Positions 43,199 through 52,707 of a stretch of DNA of 64,000 nt are shown here, one piece after another. Positions within the stretch are counted from its first letter, which is position 1; each line of letters opens with the position of its first letter. Source of the stretch: Paenibacillus sp. OV219 (GTDB taxonomy: Bacteria; Bacillota; Bacilli; Paenibacillales; Paenibacillaceae); contig NZ_FOCJ01000012.1 in assembly GCF_900110075.1 (NCBI RefSeq), forward strand, positions 1 to 64,000. The letters run 5' to 3'. Position numbers and translations under genes: made by a program. The notes under the pieces were generated by a model. It made no database searches and was not told where the DNA came from. It was given only the letters and a program-made list of their open reading frames with translations.

Positions 43199-44782
43199 TT
43201 AGCCTAATACCGGCGCTACATTTTCCAGCAGATTCGCTTGTTCAGTAAGCCGAACGTAATTCGTCTTCCCCGTTCCTAGAATCGGGACTTCGGACAGATA
43301 GTGTACTTGAGTCGGAATATAAAGGGATGAAATCTTCTGAGTCTTGATATATTTCTTCAAGCTGCTCAAGTCTGTATCTGCCCTGGTTGAGAAGAGCACA
43401 ATACGCTCCCCCTTCTTGTTATCGGTCACCGAAACCGCATAGAACCCAGCATGCTCGAAGCACTCGCTAGCCAGCTTCTCGACATGTCCAAGAGCAACCA
43501 TCTCGCCCGCAATCTTGGCGAATCGCTTCAGCCTGGATTGAATGGTAATAAACCCTTCATCGTCCACGGTTACAACGTCTCCGCAGTCATGCCAGTCGTC
43601 GCAAGGCACAAACCCTTTGCCATGAATCAGGTAGCCCTTCATCACATTCGGCCCTTTCACGACAAGCGTTCCCCCGTGTGCAATGCCTTCGACCTTGTTT
43701 ATCCGATATTCCAGACCAGGCGCAAGTCTCCCCACCGTTCCCGGTTTGCGGACATCCGGCGTATTCGTGGATATAACGGGAGACGTTTCTGTAACGCCAT
43801 AGCCTTCGAAGATATGAATCCCGAACCGCTCCTGCCACAGCCTCGCTACTTCTTCCTTCAGCTTCTCAGCGCCGGCAATGACGAGACGAAGCGAAGTGAG
43901 GTCGCCGTCATCTGCATTTACGCCATAACCCTCAAAGAACGTGGATGTTCCACATATAATGGTCGCTTTCGTTTTGCGAATCGAACTTGGAATTTCCCTG
44001 TAGTGCAGCGGGTTGGGGTACAAATAGACGGGCAAATCATTGATCGCGCCAAGCAATACGAGCAGGAGCCCAAAACAATGAAACATCGGCAGCGCATTAA
44101 AGATCAGATCACTTGGCATAAAATGAACGACCGACAGCATCTGATTCACATTCGCATACAAATTATCATGCGTCAGCACAACGCCCTTCGGCTTGCTCTC
44201 CGTACCGGACGTAAACAGAATGATTTCGTTCGTTTGGTGAGCAGTCCGCCTCTTCAGCGCGTAGCGGACAAACCCATTTAATTTGTGACCGAAATTGACC
44301 TGCTTCTGAATATCCTCCAAGTAGATGAATTGAACCGTGGAAGACAAGTGCTTCACAATGGAATCCAGGCCGCCCTTCTCGATAAAAGCTTTGGAGGTAA
44401 TGACCTTCTTCACCTCAGCCGTAGCACAGCAATCCGCAATGGATTCGGCGCCCATCGAGAAGTTCAGCATACACGGCGTAACGCCGAGCTTGAATAAGGA
44501 GAACAACGTAACGACGTTCCCAATGACGTTAGGCAATAGAACGCCGACCTTCGGCTGCCCATCAAGGTGCTCCCCGAGGACAGCGCTTACAACTTGAATC
44601 GAGAGCAGAAGCTTCTTATACGTCACTTTGCCAAGCGGGTCTTCGATAATGGTTGTTGTTCTCCCCTTATCTGCAGCGGCAAGAAGCTCATTGTATAGAT
44701 TGACATTGCGCTTGTCTCCCATGCGCGAGAGAAACGCGGATTCGATAATCGATGGATCGGAATAGGAAGTTTGCTGCATCAT
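43199..44782 (-). CDS. acyl-CoA/acyl-ACP synthetase (AMP-binding), Aas-like
   Basis: 527 residues. The AMP-binding motif LFTSGTESKPKGV, the FEGYGVTETSP motif and the C-terminal SRLKRFAKIAGEM define an adenylate-forming enzyme. The overall match is to the ligase half of Aas-type 2-acylglycerophosphoethanolamine acyltransferases, without their acyltransferase domain. Substrate unknown, fatty acid likely. Start has AAGGGG. Followed closely by the oxidase gene. Confidence 0.87.
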   Translation of the reverse strand: MMQQTSYSDPSIIESAFLSRMGDKRNVNLYNELLAAADKGRTTTIIEDPLGKVTYKKLLLSIQVVSAVLGEHLDGQPKVGVLLPNVIGNVVTLFSLFKLGVTPCMLNFSMGAESIADCCATAEVKKVITSKAFIEKGGLDSIVKHLSSTVQFIYLEDIQKQVNFGHKLNGFVRYALKRRTAHQTNEIILFTSGTESKPKGVVLTHDNLYANVNQMLSVVHFMPSDLIFNALPMFHCFGLLLVLLGAINDLPVYLYPNPLHYREIPSSIRKTKATIICGTSTFFEGYGVNADDGDLTSLRLVIAGAEKLKEEVARLWQERFGIHIFEGYGVTETSPVISTNTPDVRKPGTVGRLAPGLEYRINKVEGIAHGGTLVVKGPNVMKGYLIHGKGFVPCDDWHDCGDVVTVDDEGFITIQSRLKRFAKIAGEMVALGHVEKLASECFEHAGFYAVSVTDNKKGERIVLFSTRADTDLSSLKKYIKTQKISSLYIPTQVHYLSEVPILGTGKTNYVRLTEQANLLENVAPVLG

Positions 44783-44878
44783 ATAACCCCTTCTTTATAA
44801 ATAAACCAAAGTGGAGTATTCGCGTTAGCAGCTCGAAATTCCTTCACCTGTATGGCTTTATCTCATCTATCGTTAACC

Positions 44879-46117
44879 TTAAGAAATTACAGCTATACGT
44901 ACAATTAGGTTATCTCCATACGGATACCCTGTTGCATGGAAACATAATAAACCTGATTCCACATCATGCGTGTAGGTCAGCTCTTCATCGTTATCGAGCC
45001 AGCGTATGCTAGAGACCGGTTTTGTTACGTTAGTAAACACTCTAGGTCCGATTCCCCCCGCAGCTGTCGTTACATTCGCATGGCCGTCAATCGTTAAATC
45101 ATGCACAAAAAGATATGTAGTTCCGTCTTCTGTTTCCAGCGCAAAGTTATTGCCTTGTCCTTGAACCCGGCTCGGCTTCCCTTCGTAGATGACATCACCA
45201 TGCAACTGGGACCAATCCCCGATGACCTCAAGCGTTGCTTCTTGCAGCTTCGATATTGCTCCGCCTGCCAGAGGACCGACATTGAGCAAATAGTTCGCTC
45301 CAACCTTGCGGCAAGCAAGCAGATTAGCAATTAGCTCACCGGTTGATTTATTCGAGAAATCATGTCGTCCGAAGCCCCAATGACCATTAATGGTTTGGCA
45401 CATTTCGGCGGAGATATACTTGCTCATGCCTTCTCGATTCATCGGTTCAGGCCGTCCCTGCTCAAACGTAACGCTGTCGACCTCCGGATGTCCGACTTCT
45501 CCGCGATGATCTAATCCCGTATTGTTAATAATCATGGCATCCGGCTGTAAGCGGCGGATCGTCCCATACAATTCATCGAGCTTCCAATCCGCGCCTGGTT
45601 TGCTCCAATTCCCGTCAAACCAGAAGCCGCCAATCGGACCGTAATGCGTACACAATACCTCGACCGATGACCGTAAATATTCCAGGTAGCTGTCGAAATC
45701 CTCGTTAAAGCTCTTCTGGTACCAATCCAAAGTCGTATGGTAGAAGAAAGGAACAATGCCTTCTTCCCTGCATCCCTTAACGAATTCTGCGATTAAATCC
45801 CGCTTGGCTGCGCTGTGCGGCGCATCATAATCCGATAAACCACGCGTATCGTAAAGCGAGAATCCATCATGGTGTCTGGTGGTCAATACGATATACTTCA
45901 TACCGGCACGCTTGGCAGTTGCCGCAATACGCCGCGCATCGAAATCACTTGCAGTAAATGTATCCTTTAATCTAGCATATTCCTCCATCGGGATATTCCT
46001 CAAATGCTGCACCCATTCCCCTTGCCCGAGCTGGGAATAGAGCCCCCAATGAATAAACATCCCGAATGCCTGCTTCTCGAAGTTCGCTACTCGCGGTAAT
46101 GGAGTCGGTATCGCCAT
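44879..46117 (-). CDS. alpha-L-fucosidase, GH29 family
   Basis: About 412 residues. The GH29 catalytic region reads GGFWFDGNW, with Asp168 (counted from 46117) as the likely nucleophile; upstream FGMFIHWGLYS and LTTRHHDGFSLYDT are family motifs. No signal peptide, so it should act on imported fucosides in the cytosol. ATG 46117 is chosen because the ATG at 46129 directly abuts GGAG. It lies 125 bases from the AraC gene, its likely regulator. Confidence 0.9.
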   Translation of the reverse strand: MAIPTPLPRVANFEKQAFGMFIHWGLYSQLGQGEWVQHLRNIPMEEYARLKDTFTASDFDARRIAATAKRAGMKYIVLTTRHHDGFSLYDTRGLSDYDAPHSAAKRDLIAEFVKGCREEGIVPFFYHTTLDWYQKSFNEDFDSYLEYLRSSVEVLCTHYGPIGGFWFDGNWSKPGADWKLDELYGTIRRLQPDAMIINNTGLDHRGEVGHPEVDSVTFEQGRPEPMNREGMSKYISAEMCQTINGHWGFGRHDFSNKSTGELIANLLACRKVGANYLLNVGPLAGGAISKLQEATLEVIGDWSQLHGDVIYEGKPSRVQGQGNNFALETEDGTTYLFVHDLTIDGHANVTTAAGGIGPRVFTNVTKPVSSIRWLDNDEELTYTHDVESGLLCFHATGYPYGDNLIVRIAVIS

Positions 46118-46242
46118 CGTCGAATTCATCTCCTCTAACTTTGATCAAATCAACAAACATTGATATTGATAATACGACATCAATCCAAATTCACCTTCCG
46201 TTTGAAGAAAATGGATATAAACATGCTGAAGCATCATCGCAG

Positions 46243-47139
46243 TTAGACTCTTGCTTTCACCGTCCGCGCGTACTCCGTCGGAGTCATATTTGTTTGTTTC
46301 TTGAATGCCTTGGAGAAATAGTGAATGCTGCTGAATCCGAGCTTCTCTGCAATCTCAGTCATGTTATCGGTACGCTCGCGAATCATCAGCTTGGCCCGCT
46401 CCACTCTTGCATTCGCTGCGTAGGCCATGACCGTATGGCCGGTCGCTTGCTTGAACAACTCTTTGAGCCTGGTCTTCCCAATCATAAACATGCGGCTGAT
46501 CTCGTCCAGGGACAGCTCCGTATGGAGGTGATCATCCAAGTACTTGGCAATATGCCGAGCCAGCTCGTCGCTCGCTCTCTCCTTGGCGGCCGATGACAGC
46601 GATGGCTTGCGTGCATGCAACGTTTGTCTCCGCAGCAGACGAAGCAGAAACATCTCCAAGTAGCATTTGATCAGCTGCTCGCTGCCAAGCTTAGCATCCT
46701 CGCGGCGCTTCAGCGGATGCCGGAACGGAAATTCGAACGCATTCATACCCTCTCTGACGATATCCGCCAGCAGATTGCGTTCTTCGTCTTCCAATTGGAT
46801 GACAAGATCACGGAACAGGGTGATCGCTTCCGATTGGCATTCGAAGGTCATCACGATCACGTTCGGCGCCTTGCCGCCCACTGCATTGAATTTGTGATAT
46901 TCATTGGGCTTATGAAAAATCATCATGCCTTGCGTGAGCAAATGCCTCTCTTCATCCGCCATCACTTCGATTTCGCCGCGATCGACGTACAGCAGCTCCC
47001 AGAAATTATGACTTTCACCGCTAAACACGTAATCACGGCCGAATTCGAAGTAAAACATCGTAATCATCTGCTCAATCACGATCGTCTGCGTTAGCTGCGT
47101 GCGATAATAGTCGTCTAGCTCCGTCTGCGATTGTTCCAT
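46243..47139 (-). CDS. AraC family regulator
   Basis: About 298 residues. A cupin sensing domain (LLTQGMMIFHKPNEYHKF) and two C-terminal helix-turn-helix motifs (LSLDEISRMFMIGKTRLKELFK; MTEIAEKLGFSSIHYFSKAFK). GGAGGGG eight bases before ATG 47139. Between the fucosidase and a divergent dehydrogenase, so likely controls one or both. Confidence 0.88.
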   Translation of the reverse strand: MEQSQTELDDYYRTQLTQTIVIEQMITMFYFEFGRDYVFSGESHNFWELLYVDRGEIEVMADEERHLLTQGMMIFHKPNEYHKFNAVGGKAPNVIVMTFECQSEAITLFRDLVIQLEDEERNLLADIVREGMNAFEFPFRHPLKRREDAKLGSEQLIKCYLEMFLLRLLRRQTLHARKPSLSSAAKERASDELARHIAKYLDDHLHTELSLDEISRMFMIGKTRLKELFKQATGHTVMAYAANARVERAKLMIRERTDNMTEIAEKLGFSSIHYFSKAFKKQTNMTPTEYARTVKARV

Positions 47140-47299
47140 TGCTTTCCCCTCCGGGATGATAACCATTTTATAGAGACTAGCTTATCATGTTCTCTATCAG
47201 ACATGAATGACAAAAAATACGGCTTTAAGGATAAAGAATCGGATAGTTAATCAGCTTATACTGGTACCATCAAGCACTTGAGGGAGGCTGCTAGCGACA

Positions 47300-48448
47300 A
47301 TGAACATTGGCATTATTGGCTTCGGCGGGCGCATTCAAGGCGTCGCTAAAGATACGTTAAGACAAGACCCAAACTGCCGGATTGCGGCTATCGTTGATCC
47401 ACGAAGCGGAGCGATTCAAGCAGATCGAGAGCGTCTGGGACTTGGCGAGGACGTTCGCTACTACAGCACAGCGGAAGAAATGCTAGATGCGGAGCAGCTA
47501 GACGGCGTTATGATTGGAACGAGATGCTCCGGCCACACGGAACAAGCGGTAAAGGTACTGCCAACGGGCCTTCCCTTGTTTATGGAGAAGCCTGTCTCGA
47601 CCAATATGGCGGATCTCATGAGGCTCAAAGCGAGCTATGAAGCGAATCCAAGTCCAGTCGTCGTGTCATTCCCTCTGCGGGTAACCTCCATCGTTCAGCT
47701 GGTCAAGGAAATTGTTGATTCCGGCAAAATCGGCACAATCGAGCATGCCCAGGCGGTGAACAACGTCCCCTACGGCGGTGTTTATTTCCAGAATTGGTAC
47801 CGTGACGAGAACGAAACGGGCGGCCTCTTCCTCCAGAAAGCAACGCATGATTTTGACTATATCAACTACGTTGTTGGCATGAAGCCTGTAACCGTCTGCG
47901 CGATGACCTCCAAGCAGATCTTCAAAGGCGATAAGCCGGCAGGCCTCAAATGTGTAGATTGCGATCAATATCTTACATGCCCGGACAGCACCTTGCAGAC
48001 GAAGGTCGCTTCCTGGGAGTATTGCGCCTATGCGAAGGACACGGGCAACGAAGATTCCGGCAGCGCTTTAATCCGTTACGAGAGCGGCATGCACGTCTCG
48101 TACTCGCAGAACTTCTTCGTGCGGGGCGAAGCCGGTGCTCGCGGAGCCCGCTTCATGGGCTACAAGGGAACCGTCGAATTCGACTTCAACACGGGTGTCG
48201 TCACCGTGTACATGCATCATACGTCTCGCGTGGAAACATATCGAGTCGGGGCAGGCGAGAATCACTTCGGAGGTGACGCAGCACTCGCTGCTAGCTTCGT
48301 AGAGCTGATGCGAGGTACGACGAAGAGATCGGTATCGCCGCTGGAGGATGGCATTGACAGCGCGCTGCTGTGCCTGAAGGCGAAGGAATCCGCGGTGACG
48401 GGGCAGTTCTGTGCGGTGGAATTTGATCCAAGCCCAGTTCTTTCTTAA
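47300..48448 (+). CDS. Gfo/Idh/MocA family dehydrogenase
   Basis: 382 residues. Rossmann motif GIIGFGGRIQGV, the EKPVSTN motif, and the HDFDYINYVVG helix with catalytic region. Three cysteines (218, 221, 227; CVDC-x5-CP) match the cluster in the other Gfo/Idh at 7342-8592. Probably oxidises a sugar released by the neighbouring fucosidase locus; that link is inferred from position only. GAGGGAGG before the ATG. Confidence 0.87.
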   Translation: MNIGIIGFGGRIQGVAKDTLRQDPNCRIAAIVDPRSGAIQADRERLGLGEDVRYYSTAEEMLDAEQLDGVMIGTRCSGHTEQAVKVLPTGLPLFMEKPVSTNMADLMRLKASYEANPSPVVVSFPLRVTSIVQLVKEIVDSGKIGTIEHAQAVNNVPYGGVYFQNWYRDENETGGLFLQKATHDFDYINYVVGMKPVTVCAMTSKQIFKGDKPAGLKCVDCDQYLTCPDSTLQTKVASWEYCAYAKDTGNEDSGSALIRYESGMHVSYSQNFFVRGEAGARGARFMGYKGTVEFDFNTGVVTVYMHHTSRVETYRVGAGENHFGGDAALAASFVELMRGTTKRSVSPLEDGIDSALLCLKAKESAVTGQFCAVEFDPSPVLS

Positions 48449-48451
48449 TAA

Positions 48452-48505
48452 GAACGAAAAGAAGCGATTGTACCTACCGCAGGTACTAATCGCTTCTTTT
48501 CGTTC
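48452..48505 (+). terminator. terminator of the Gfo/Idh gene
   Basis: A long near-perfect stem (GAACGAAAAGAAGCGATT and complement, extending to GTACCT/AGGTAC) with a T-rich right arm. Confidence 0.85.
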
Positions 48506-48611
48506 ATCAAGTTTCTCTGACTTTTTTACAATTGAAGTTCGATATTACAATACGCACTTTCAGGTGCAGATTATAATTGGCTCATAACTTGAACACGAGG
48601 AGTGAGCACGC

Positions 48612-48773
48612 ATGTGTTTGAAATTATCGGAGCAAGAAAGAACTGAAAGTTACTTGTTAGATCAGGCAATTCATACAGCTAGTGCTAAACAAGATCCCAG
48701 CTTAAGCGCTCCACAGAAACAATGTAAACAAAAGTGCGCAGACTGTAAACTCGTCCTTAAATCGTTAGAATGA
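48612..48773 (+). CDS. small Cys-rich protein, 53 residues
   Basis: ATG 48612, GAGGAG in front, stop 48773. The protein starts MCLKLSEQERTESY and has a C-terminal QCKQKCADCK cluster (C-x3-C-x2-C), which could bind metal. No known family recognised. A TATAAT lies at 48572-48577. Too few features for a function. Confidence 0.55.
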   Translation: MCLKLSEQERTESYLLDQAIHTASAKQDPSLSAPQKQCKQKCADCKLVLKSLE

Positions 48774-48852
48774 ATTCATTATTCCAACACACTTTTTTAC
48801 AACTGTAATAGGACAGAAGAGGCTCACGAGAATTGAACAATAATGAAAAAAA

Positions 48853-48894
48853 AGTGCCCGAGAGGAAGTCCCGAAGACCTCTCTCTAGGGCACT
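48853..48894 (-). terminator. terminator of the MarR-MMPL operon
   Basis: AGTGCCC/GGGCACT outer arms and GAGAGG/CCTCTC inner arms. On the minus strand TTTTTTTC follows. Confidence 0.85.
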
Positions 48895-48930
48895 AAGGAG
48901 ACTCCTACGAGAGTCTCTTAGACGCGTGTG

Positions 48931-51108
48931 TTAAGCACTCTTCCTCTTCTCCATCTCGTGCATGATGCTCTCGCCTTCAATGTCGATGTTCGGCAGAATG
49001 CGGTCGAGCCACTTTGGCATGTACCATGCGGATTTGCCCATCAAGCTCATGACCGCTGGAACAAGCGTCATCCGTACGATAAAGGCGTCGAACAAAACGC
49101 CGAAGGCAAGCGCGAGGCCCATCGACTTGATGATCGCATCAGGAGCCAGCATGAAGCCGATAAATACCGAGATCATAATGAGTCCCGCTGCTGTTACGAC
49201 TTTGCCGCTGTCGCGAACTCCGTCCAGTATGGCCTTTCGCGGATCACCTGTTTGGGCGTATACCTCGCGCATTTTGCTAACGAGGAAGATCTCGTAGTCC
49301 ATAGCTAGTCCGAACAAAATACCGATCAAGATAACCGGCAAGAACGCCAGAATCGGACTGGACGCCGGGAAGCCGAAGAAATGAATCAGATGGCCATCCT
49401 GTACGACGAAGACGACGAAACCGAGTGTTGCTCCTAGCGATAACAAGAAACCAAGAACAGCCTTCAAAGGAATAAGAATCGATCTGAATACGAGCACCAG
49501 GATCACATAAGCAAGTACAACAATAAGTGCAGCGAATACGGGCAAAGCATCGTTTAGCTTGTTTGCGATATCAATATTCATCGCCGTCGTGCCGGTAACG
49601 AGCAGCTCGATCCCGTTCTCGGATTCCGTCTTGCTAGAGAGGTCTCGAATCGCCTTCACAAGATCCTTCGTCTTGGTATCATCAGGGCCAGACTTCGGAA
49701 TGACTGTCATGATATACAATTTACCTGATGGTCCAGGGAAAGGCTGCGTAATGGTCTGGACATCAGCCAGCCCACTGATCTCTTTCTGAATACCCGTAAT
49801 AGCCTCAGCAGTAGCTTCCGTCGGATTAGCTGCTTGCGCCCCGATGATCAAGGAAGCGTTGAAGCCTTCGCCATATCCTTCAATCAGCAGGTCAAAAGCT
49901 CTTCTCTCCGTCGTTGCTGTCGACTTCGTTGTTCCGTCTGACGGCAAACCGAGATTAATATGGAAGAATGGAGCAGCGATCGTTGCAAGCAGCGCAATAC
50001 TTACGAACGATACGAGCAATGGACGTTTCGTAACGAATGTCCCCCACTTGCTGGTCGATTGCTTCTTACTAGCAGCCCGCTTGCGCTCCGATGCCTTCTT
50101 ACCTTTAGACGGGGAAAGCTTGTGACCCATCCAGCCTAATAGAGCCGGCAACACAATGATAGATACGAGAACCGTCGTGATGACGCAAAGCGCCGAAGCG
50201 ATTCCCATCATGGTCAGGAACGGAATTCCTGCAACAGACAGTCCGAGCAGTCCGATAACAACAGTGACGCCTGCGAAGAGTACCGCGCTTCCGGCTGTAC
50301 CATTCGCAATGGCTACAGATTCCTGAACTGAGTACCCTTGAGCCAGCTGCTGCTTGAATCGGCTAATGATGAACAGCGCGTAATCAATGCCTACAGCTAG
50401 CCCCAGCATCGCTGCCAGTGAGAGCGATACGCTCTGAACTTCAATGAAGCTCGATGCAATGACGATGCCCAGCATGCCTATACCGAGACCGACCAGAGCC
50501 GAAAGGATCGGCAAACCTGCGGCGAGGAAAGAAGCGAATGTAATCGCCAATATGACGAAAGCTGCGACAATCCCGATCACTTCAACCGGAAATTCTCCAC
50601 CCTCCGTTAGTACAACATCACCTCGCGCCTCTGTCGTAAGGCCCGCTTCTCTTGCCACATCCATCTGATGCACGATAGCTTCCTTCGTTTCGCTCGAAAC
50701 GTCCAAGGCAGACAATTTAAACGTGACTTCTCCGTAGCCAATCTGCTTCGTCATGTTCTTGAGCTGCATGGGTGTGGTAACGGCCGCGACATCTGGCGCT
50801 TTGCCCATTTCACTGATTGCGCCCTCAATCACCTTCTGCCATTTCTCCGACGCCAATGTTTCGCCATCCGGTGCCTTAAAGACGACTTGGATCTTCGCTG
50901 ACTGGAGCCCCGGCTGGGAGAACTCTTTGCTAATAAGCTTAGCGGCCTTGTCGGCCGGTGTATTCGGGATCGTTAATTCATTGCTGAAGGAAGGTCCCAG
51001 CGTCAAACCAATTGCACCTAGTGCGATTAAGAGAATAAGTGCGCCGAGCAGCACCTTCTTGCTGCCTTTGGCTGCCCACAACCCTAGCTTATATAAGTAT
51101 TTTGCCAT
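48931..51108 (-). CDS. MMPL/RND family transporter, YdfJ-like
   Basis: 725 residues, matching the length of single-chain MMPL exporters such as YdfJ. Two repeats, each a large outer loop flanked by membrane segments, about twelve membrane segments in all; MMPL signatures GIDYALFIISRFKQQL and GLAMDYEIFLVSKMRE. Probably a proton-driven exporter of a lipid or toxic compound. ATG 51108 with GGAG 11 bases before is preferred; the frame is open for 35 more codons without a site. Operon with the MarR gene, 37 bases upstream. Confidence 0.9.
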   Translation of the reverse strand: MAKYLYKLGLWAAKGSKKVLLGALILLIALGAIGLTLGPSFSNELTIPNTPADKAAKLISKEFSQPGLQSAKIQVVFKAPDGETLASEKWQKVIEGAISEMGKAPDVAAVTTPMQLKNMTKQIGYGEVTFKLSALDVSSETKEAIVHQMDVAREAGLTTEARGDVVLTEGGEFPVEVIGIVAAFVILAITFASFLAAGLPILSALVGLGIGMLGIVIASSFIEVQSVSLSLAAMLGLAVGIDYALFIISRFKQQLAQGYSVQESVAIANGTAGSAVLFAGVTVVIGLLGLSVAGIPFLTMMGIASALCVITTVLVSIIVLPALLGWMGHKLSPSKGKKASERKRAASKKQSTSKWGTFVTKRPLLVSFVSIALLATIAAPFFHINLGLPSDGTTKSTATTERRAFDLLIEGYGEGFNASLIIGAQAANPTEATAEAITGIQKEISGLADVQTITQPFPGPSGKLYIMTVIPKSGPDDTKTKDLVKAIRDLSSKTESENGIELLVTGTTAMNIDIANKLNDALPVFAALIVVLAYVILVLVFRSILIPLKAVLGFLLSLGATLGFVVFVVQDGHLIHFFGFPASSPILAFLPVILIGILFGLAMDYEIFLVSKMREVYAQTGDPRKAILDGVRDSGKVVTAAGLIMISVFIGFMLAPDAIIKSMGLALAFGVLFDAFIVRMTLVPAVMSLMGKSAWYMPKWLDRILPNIDIEGESIMHEMEKRKSA

Positions 51109-51145
51109 GCGTAAACTAACTCCTCTTCCCCATGCTGCCTCTTCT

Positions 51146-51649
51146 CTAGCTCTCGGATGGGTTTTCTTTTGGTAAAAACAAGATATCGTAATAATGATCA
51201 TTCTGGGTTCCATCGGCCTTTGCTTTTTCTTTGACAGCTGTCACGAATAGCCGAAAGCCTTCTTCAACGGTCGCTTGATCGTCTGGCGGAAGCAGACTGA
51301 GGACGTCTCTTACATATTGGTTCAAAGGCTCCGGTGTTCTGTCTTTAATTTCCTTCAGAATCGGATCTGGCAGCGATATCTTCACAGCTCGCTTGTCGCT
51401 CGGGTCTATCGTCTTCATAAGAATGCCTCTTGCGGTCAGTCGCTCCACAATGTCAGAGACGGTGCTTTGCGTCATTCTGAGGTTCTGCGTCAGCTGCTTG
51501 ATGCTGATCGACTCGTTCATCAGCACTTCAGCGATCACTCGCGTCTGAGGAACAGTGACCCCATGCTGCTCGGCATGCCTCTGCAGACTCTTCATCATGA
51601 ACCGGTGCAAGTAATCAATGGATTCCCGTAGAAACTCTGCTCGTTCCAC
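51146..51649 (-). CDS. MarR family transcriptional regulator
   Basis: 167 residues with the MarR winged helix (ISIKQLTQNLRMTQSTVSDIVERL and wing DPSDKRAVKISL). GTG start seven bases after GGAG. It is first in the operon with the MMPL exporter; a perfect inverted repeat just after the promoter (51684-51707) is its likely binding site, giving autorepression relieved by an exported compound. Confidence 0.9.
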   Translation of the reverse strand: MERAEFLRESIDYLHRFMMKSLQRHAEQHGVTVPQTRVIAEVLMNESISIKQLTQNLRMTQSTVSDIVERLTARGILMKTIDPSDKRAVKISLPDPILKEIKDRTPEPLNQYVRDVLSLLPPDDQATVEEGFRLFVTAVKEKAKADGTQNDHYYDILFLPKENPSES

Positions 51650-51683
51650 GTTCGTTCTCCTTTCCTGCTAAATACATCCCAGG

Positions 51684-51707
51684 CGATACATCGCACACGA
51701 TGTATCG
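51684..51707. promoter_or_regulatory. candidate MarR operator
   Basis: The perfect inverted repeat CGATACATCG-CACA-CGATGTATCG lies 10 bases after the -10 box, where a bound dimer would block transcription. Confidence 0.75.
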
Positions 51708-51717
51708 TGTTGGATTT

Positions 51718-51746
51718 ATTCTAGCGTTCCCCACTTGGTATGTCAA
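51718..51746 (-). promoter_or_regulatory. promoter of the MarR-MMPL operon
   Basis: A consensus TTGACA (51741-51746), 17 bases from TAGAAT (51718-51723), on the minus strand. Confidence 0.8.
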
Positions 51747-51854
51747 ATGCAAGGCAGACGACAATTATGCAAAAAGTCAGGACGATCGGAAAAGCAGTCT
51801 CCAATTCGTTAGTGCTACGATAGTACAGATAGCTGGAAAGGAGAAGATGACAAG

Positions 51855-52664
51855 ATGCGTCTTCAAATCTATAAATCATTATGGGGCATGGAGCATCTCA
51901 CTTATCAAGAAAGCTTGAGGCAAATTGCAGCCGCAGGCTACGAAGGTGTTGAAGCGCCGGTGCCTCAAGCCGAACATGTCGACGAATTTATGGAGCTGCT
52001 GCGTGAGCATCGGCTCCATTACATTGCTTTAATTGCTTCAACAGGCAGCTCCTTGAAGGAACATATCGAAACCTTTGCAAACGGAATGGGACGGGCAGCG
52101 CTGCTTAACCCGCAGCTCATTATTTCGCATAGCGCACGGGATTGTATGTCAGATGAGGATCAGGCGGCTTTCTTCCGGGCCGCGCTTAGCGAGGAGAAAG
52201 CGCATGGCGTCGCTGTCGGACATGAGACACACCGACACCGCGCTATGTATACACCGTGGAATACGGCAAAGATGCTTCATCAATTCCCGGATCTTAAGCT
52301 CACCGCTGATTTCAGCCACTGGTGCTGTGTATGCGAGACGCTTCTGCACGATCAAGCGGAGGCGATTGCACTCGCAAGCGAGCGCACCATTCACATTCAT
52401 GCCCGCGTCGGGTACTCGCAAGGTCCGCAAGTGCCTCATCCGGCTGCTCCGGAGTATGAGCTGGAGCTGCGCACACACGAGGCATGGTGGAGGAACATTT
52501 TATCGATCAGACAGGCGCGCGGACTCGATGTCACGACCGCTACGCCGGAATACGGACCGCCGGGCTATATGCACACATTGCCTTTTACAAGACAGCCTGT
52601 ATCCGATCCTTGGGATACCTGCCTTTGGATGAAAGATCGAATAGGGACAAGCCTTACCCGTTGA
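51855..52664 (+). CDS. sugar-phosphate isomerase/epimerase-like TIM barrel
   Basis: 269 residues, xylose-isomerase-like fold. AAGYEGVEAPV at the start is the family entry; likely metal-site residues lie in GHETHRHRAMY, LTADFSHWCCV, IHIHARVGY and TPEYGPPGYM. Probably an epimerase or isomerase of a sugar released by the GH35 enzyme encoded next. GGAG precedes the ATG. Confidence 0.85.
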   Translation: MRLQIYKSLWGMEHLTYQESLRQIAAAGYEGVEAPVPQAEHVDEFMELLREHRLHYIALIASTGSSLKEHIETFANGMGRAALLNPQLIISHSARDCMSDEDQAAFFRAALSEEKAHGVAVGHETHRHRAMYTPWNTAKMLHQFPDLKLTADFSHWCCVCETLLHDQAEAIALASERTIHIHARVGYSQGPQVPHPAAPEYELELRTHEAWWRNILSIRQARGLDVTTATPEYGPPGYMHTLPFTRQPVSDPWDTCLWMKDRIGTSLTR

Positions 52665-52707
52665 CATAAAGTCTAATAATCAAAAAGTGATAGGATGGGA
52701 TCAACAC

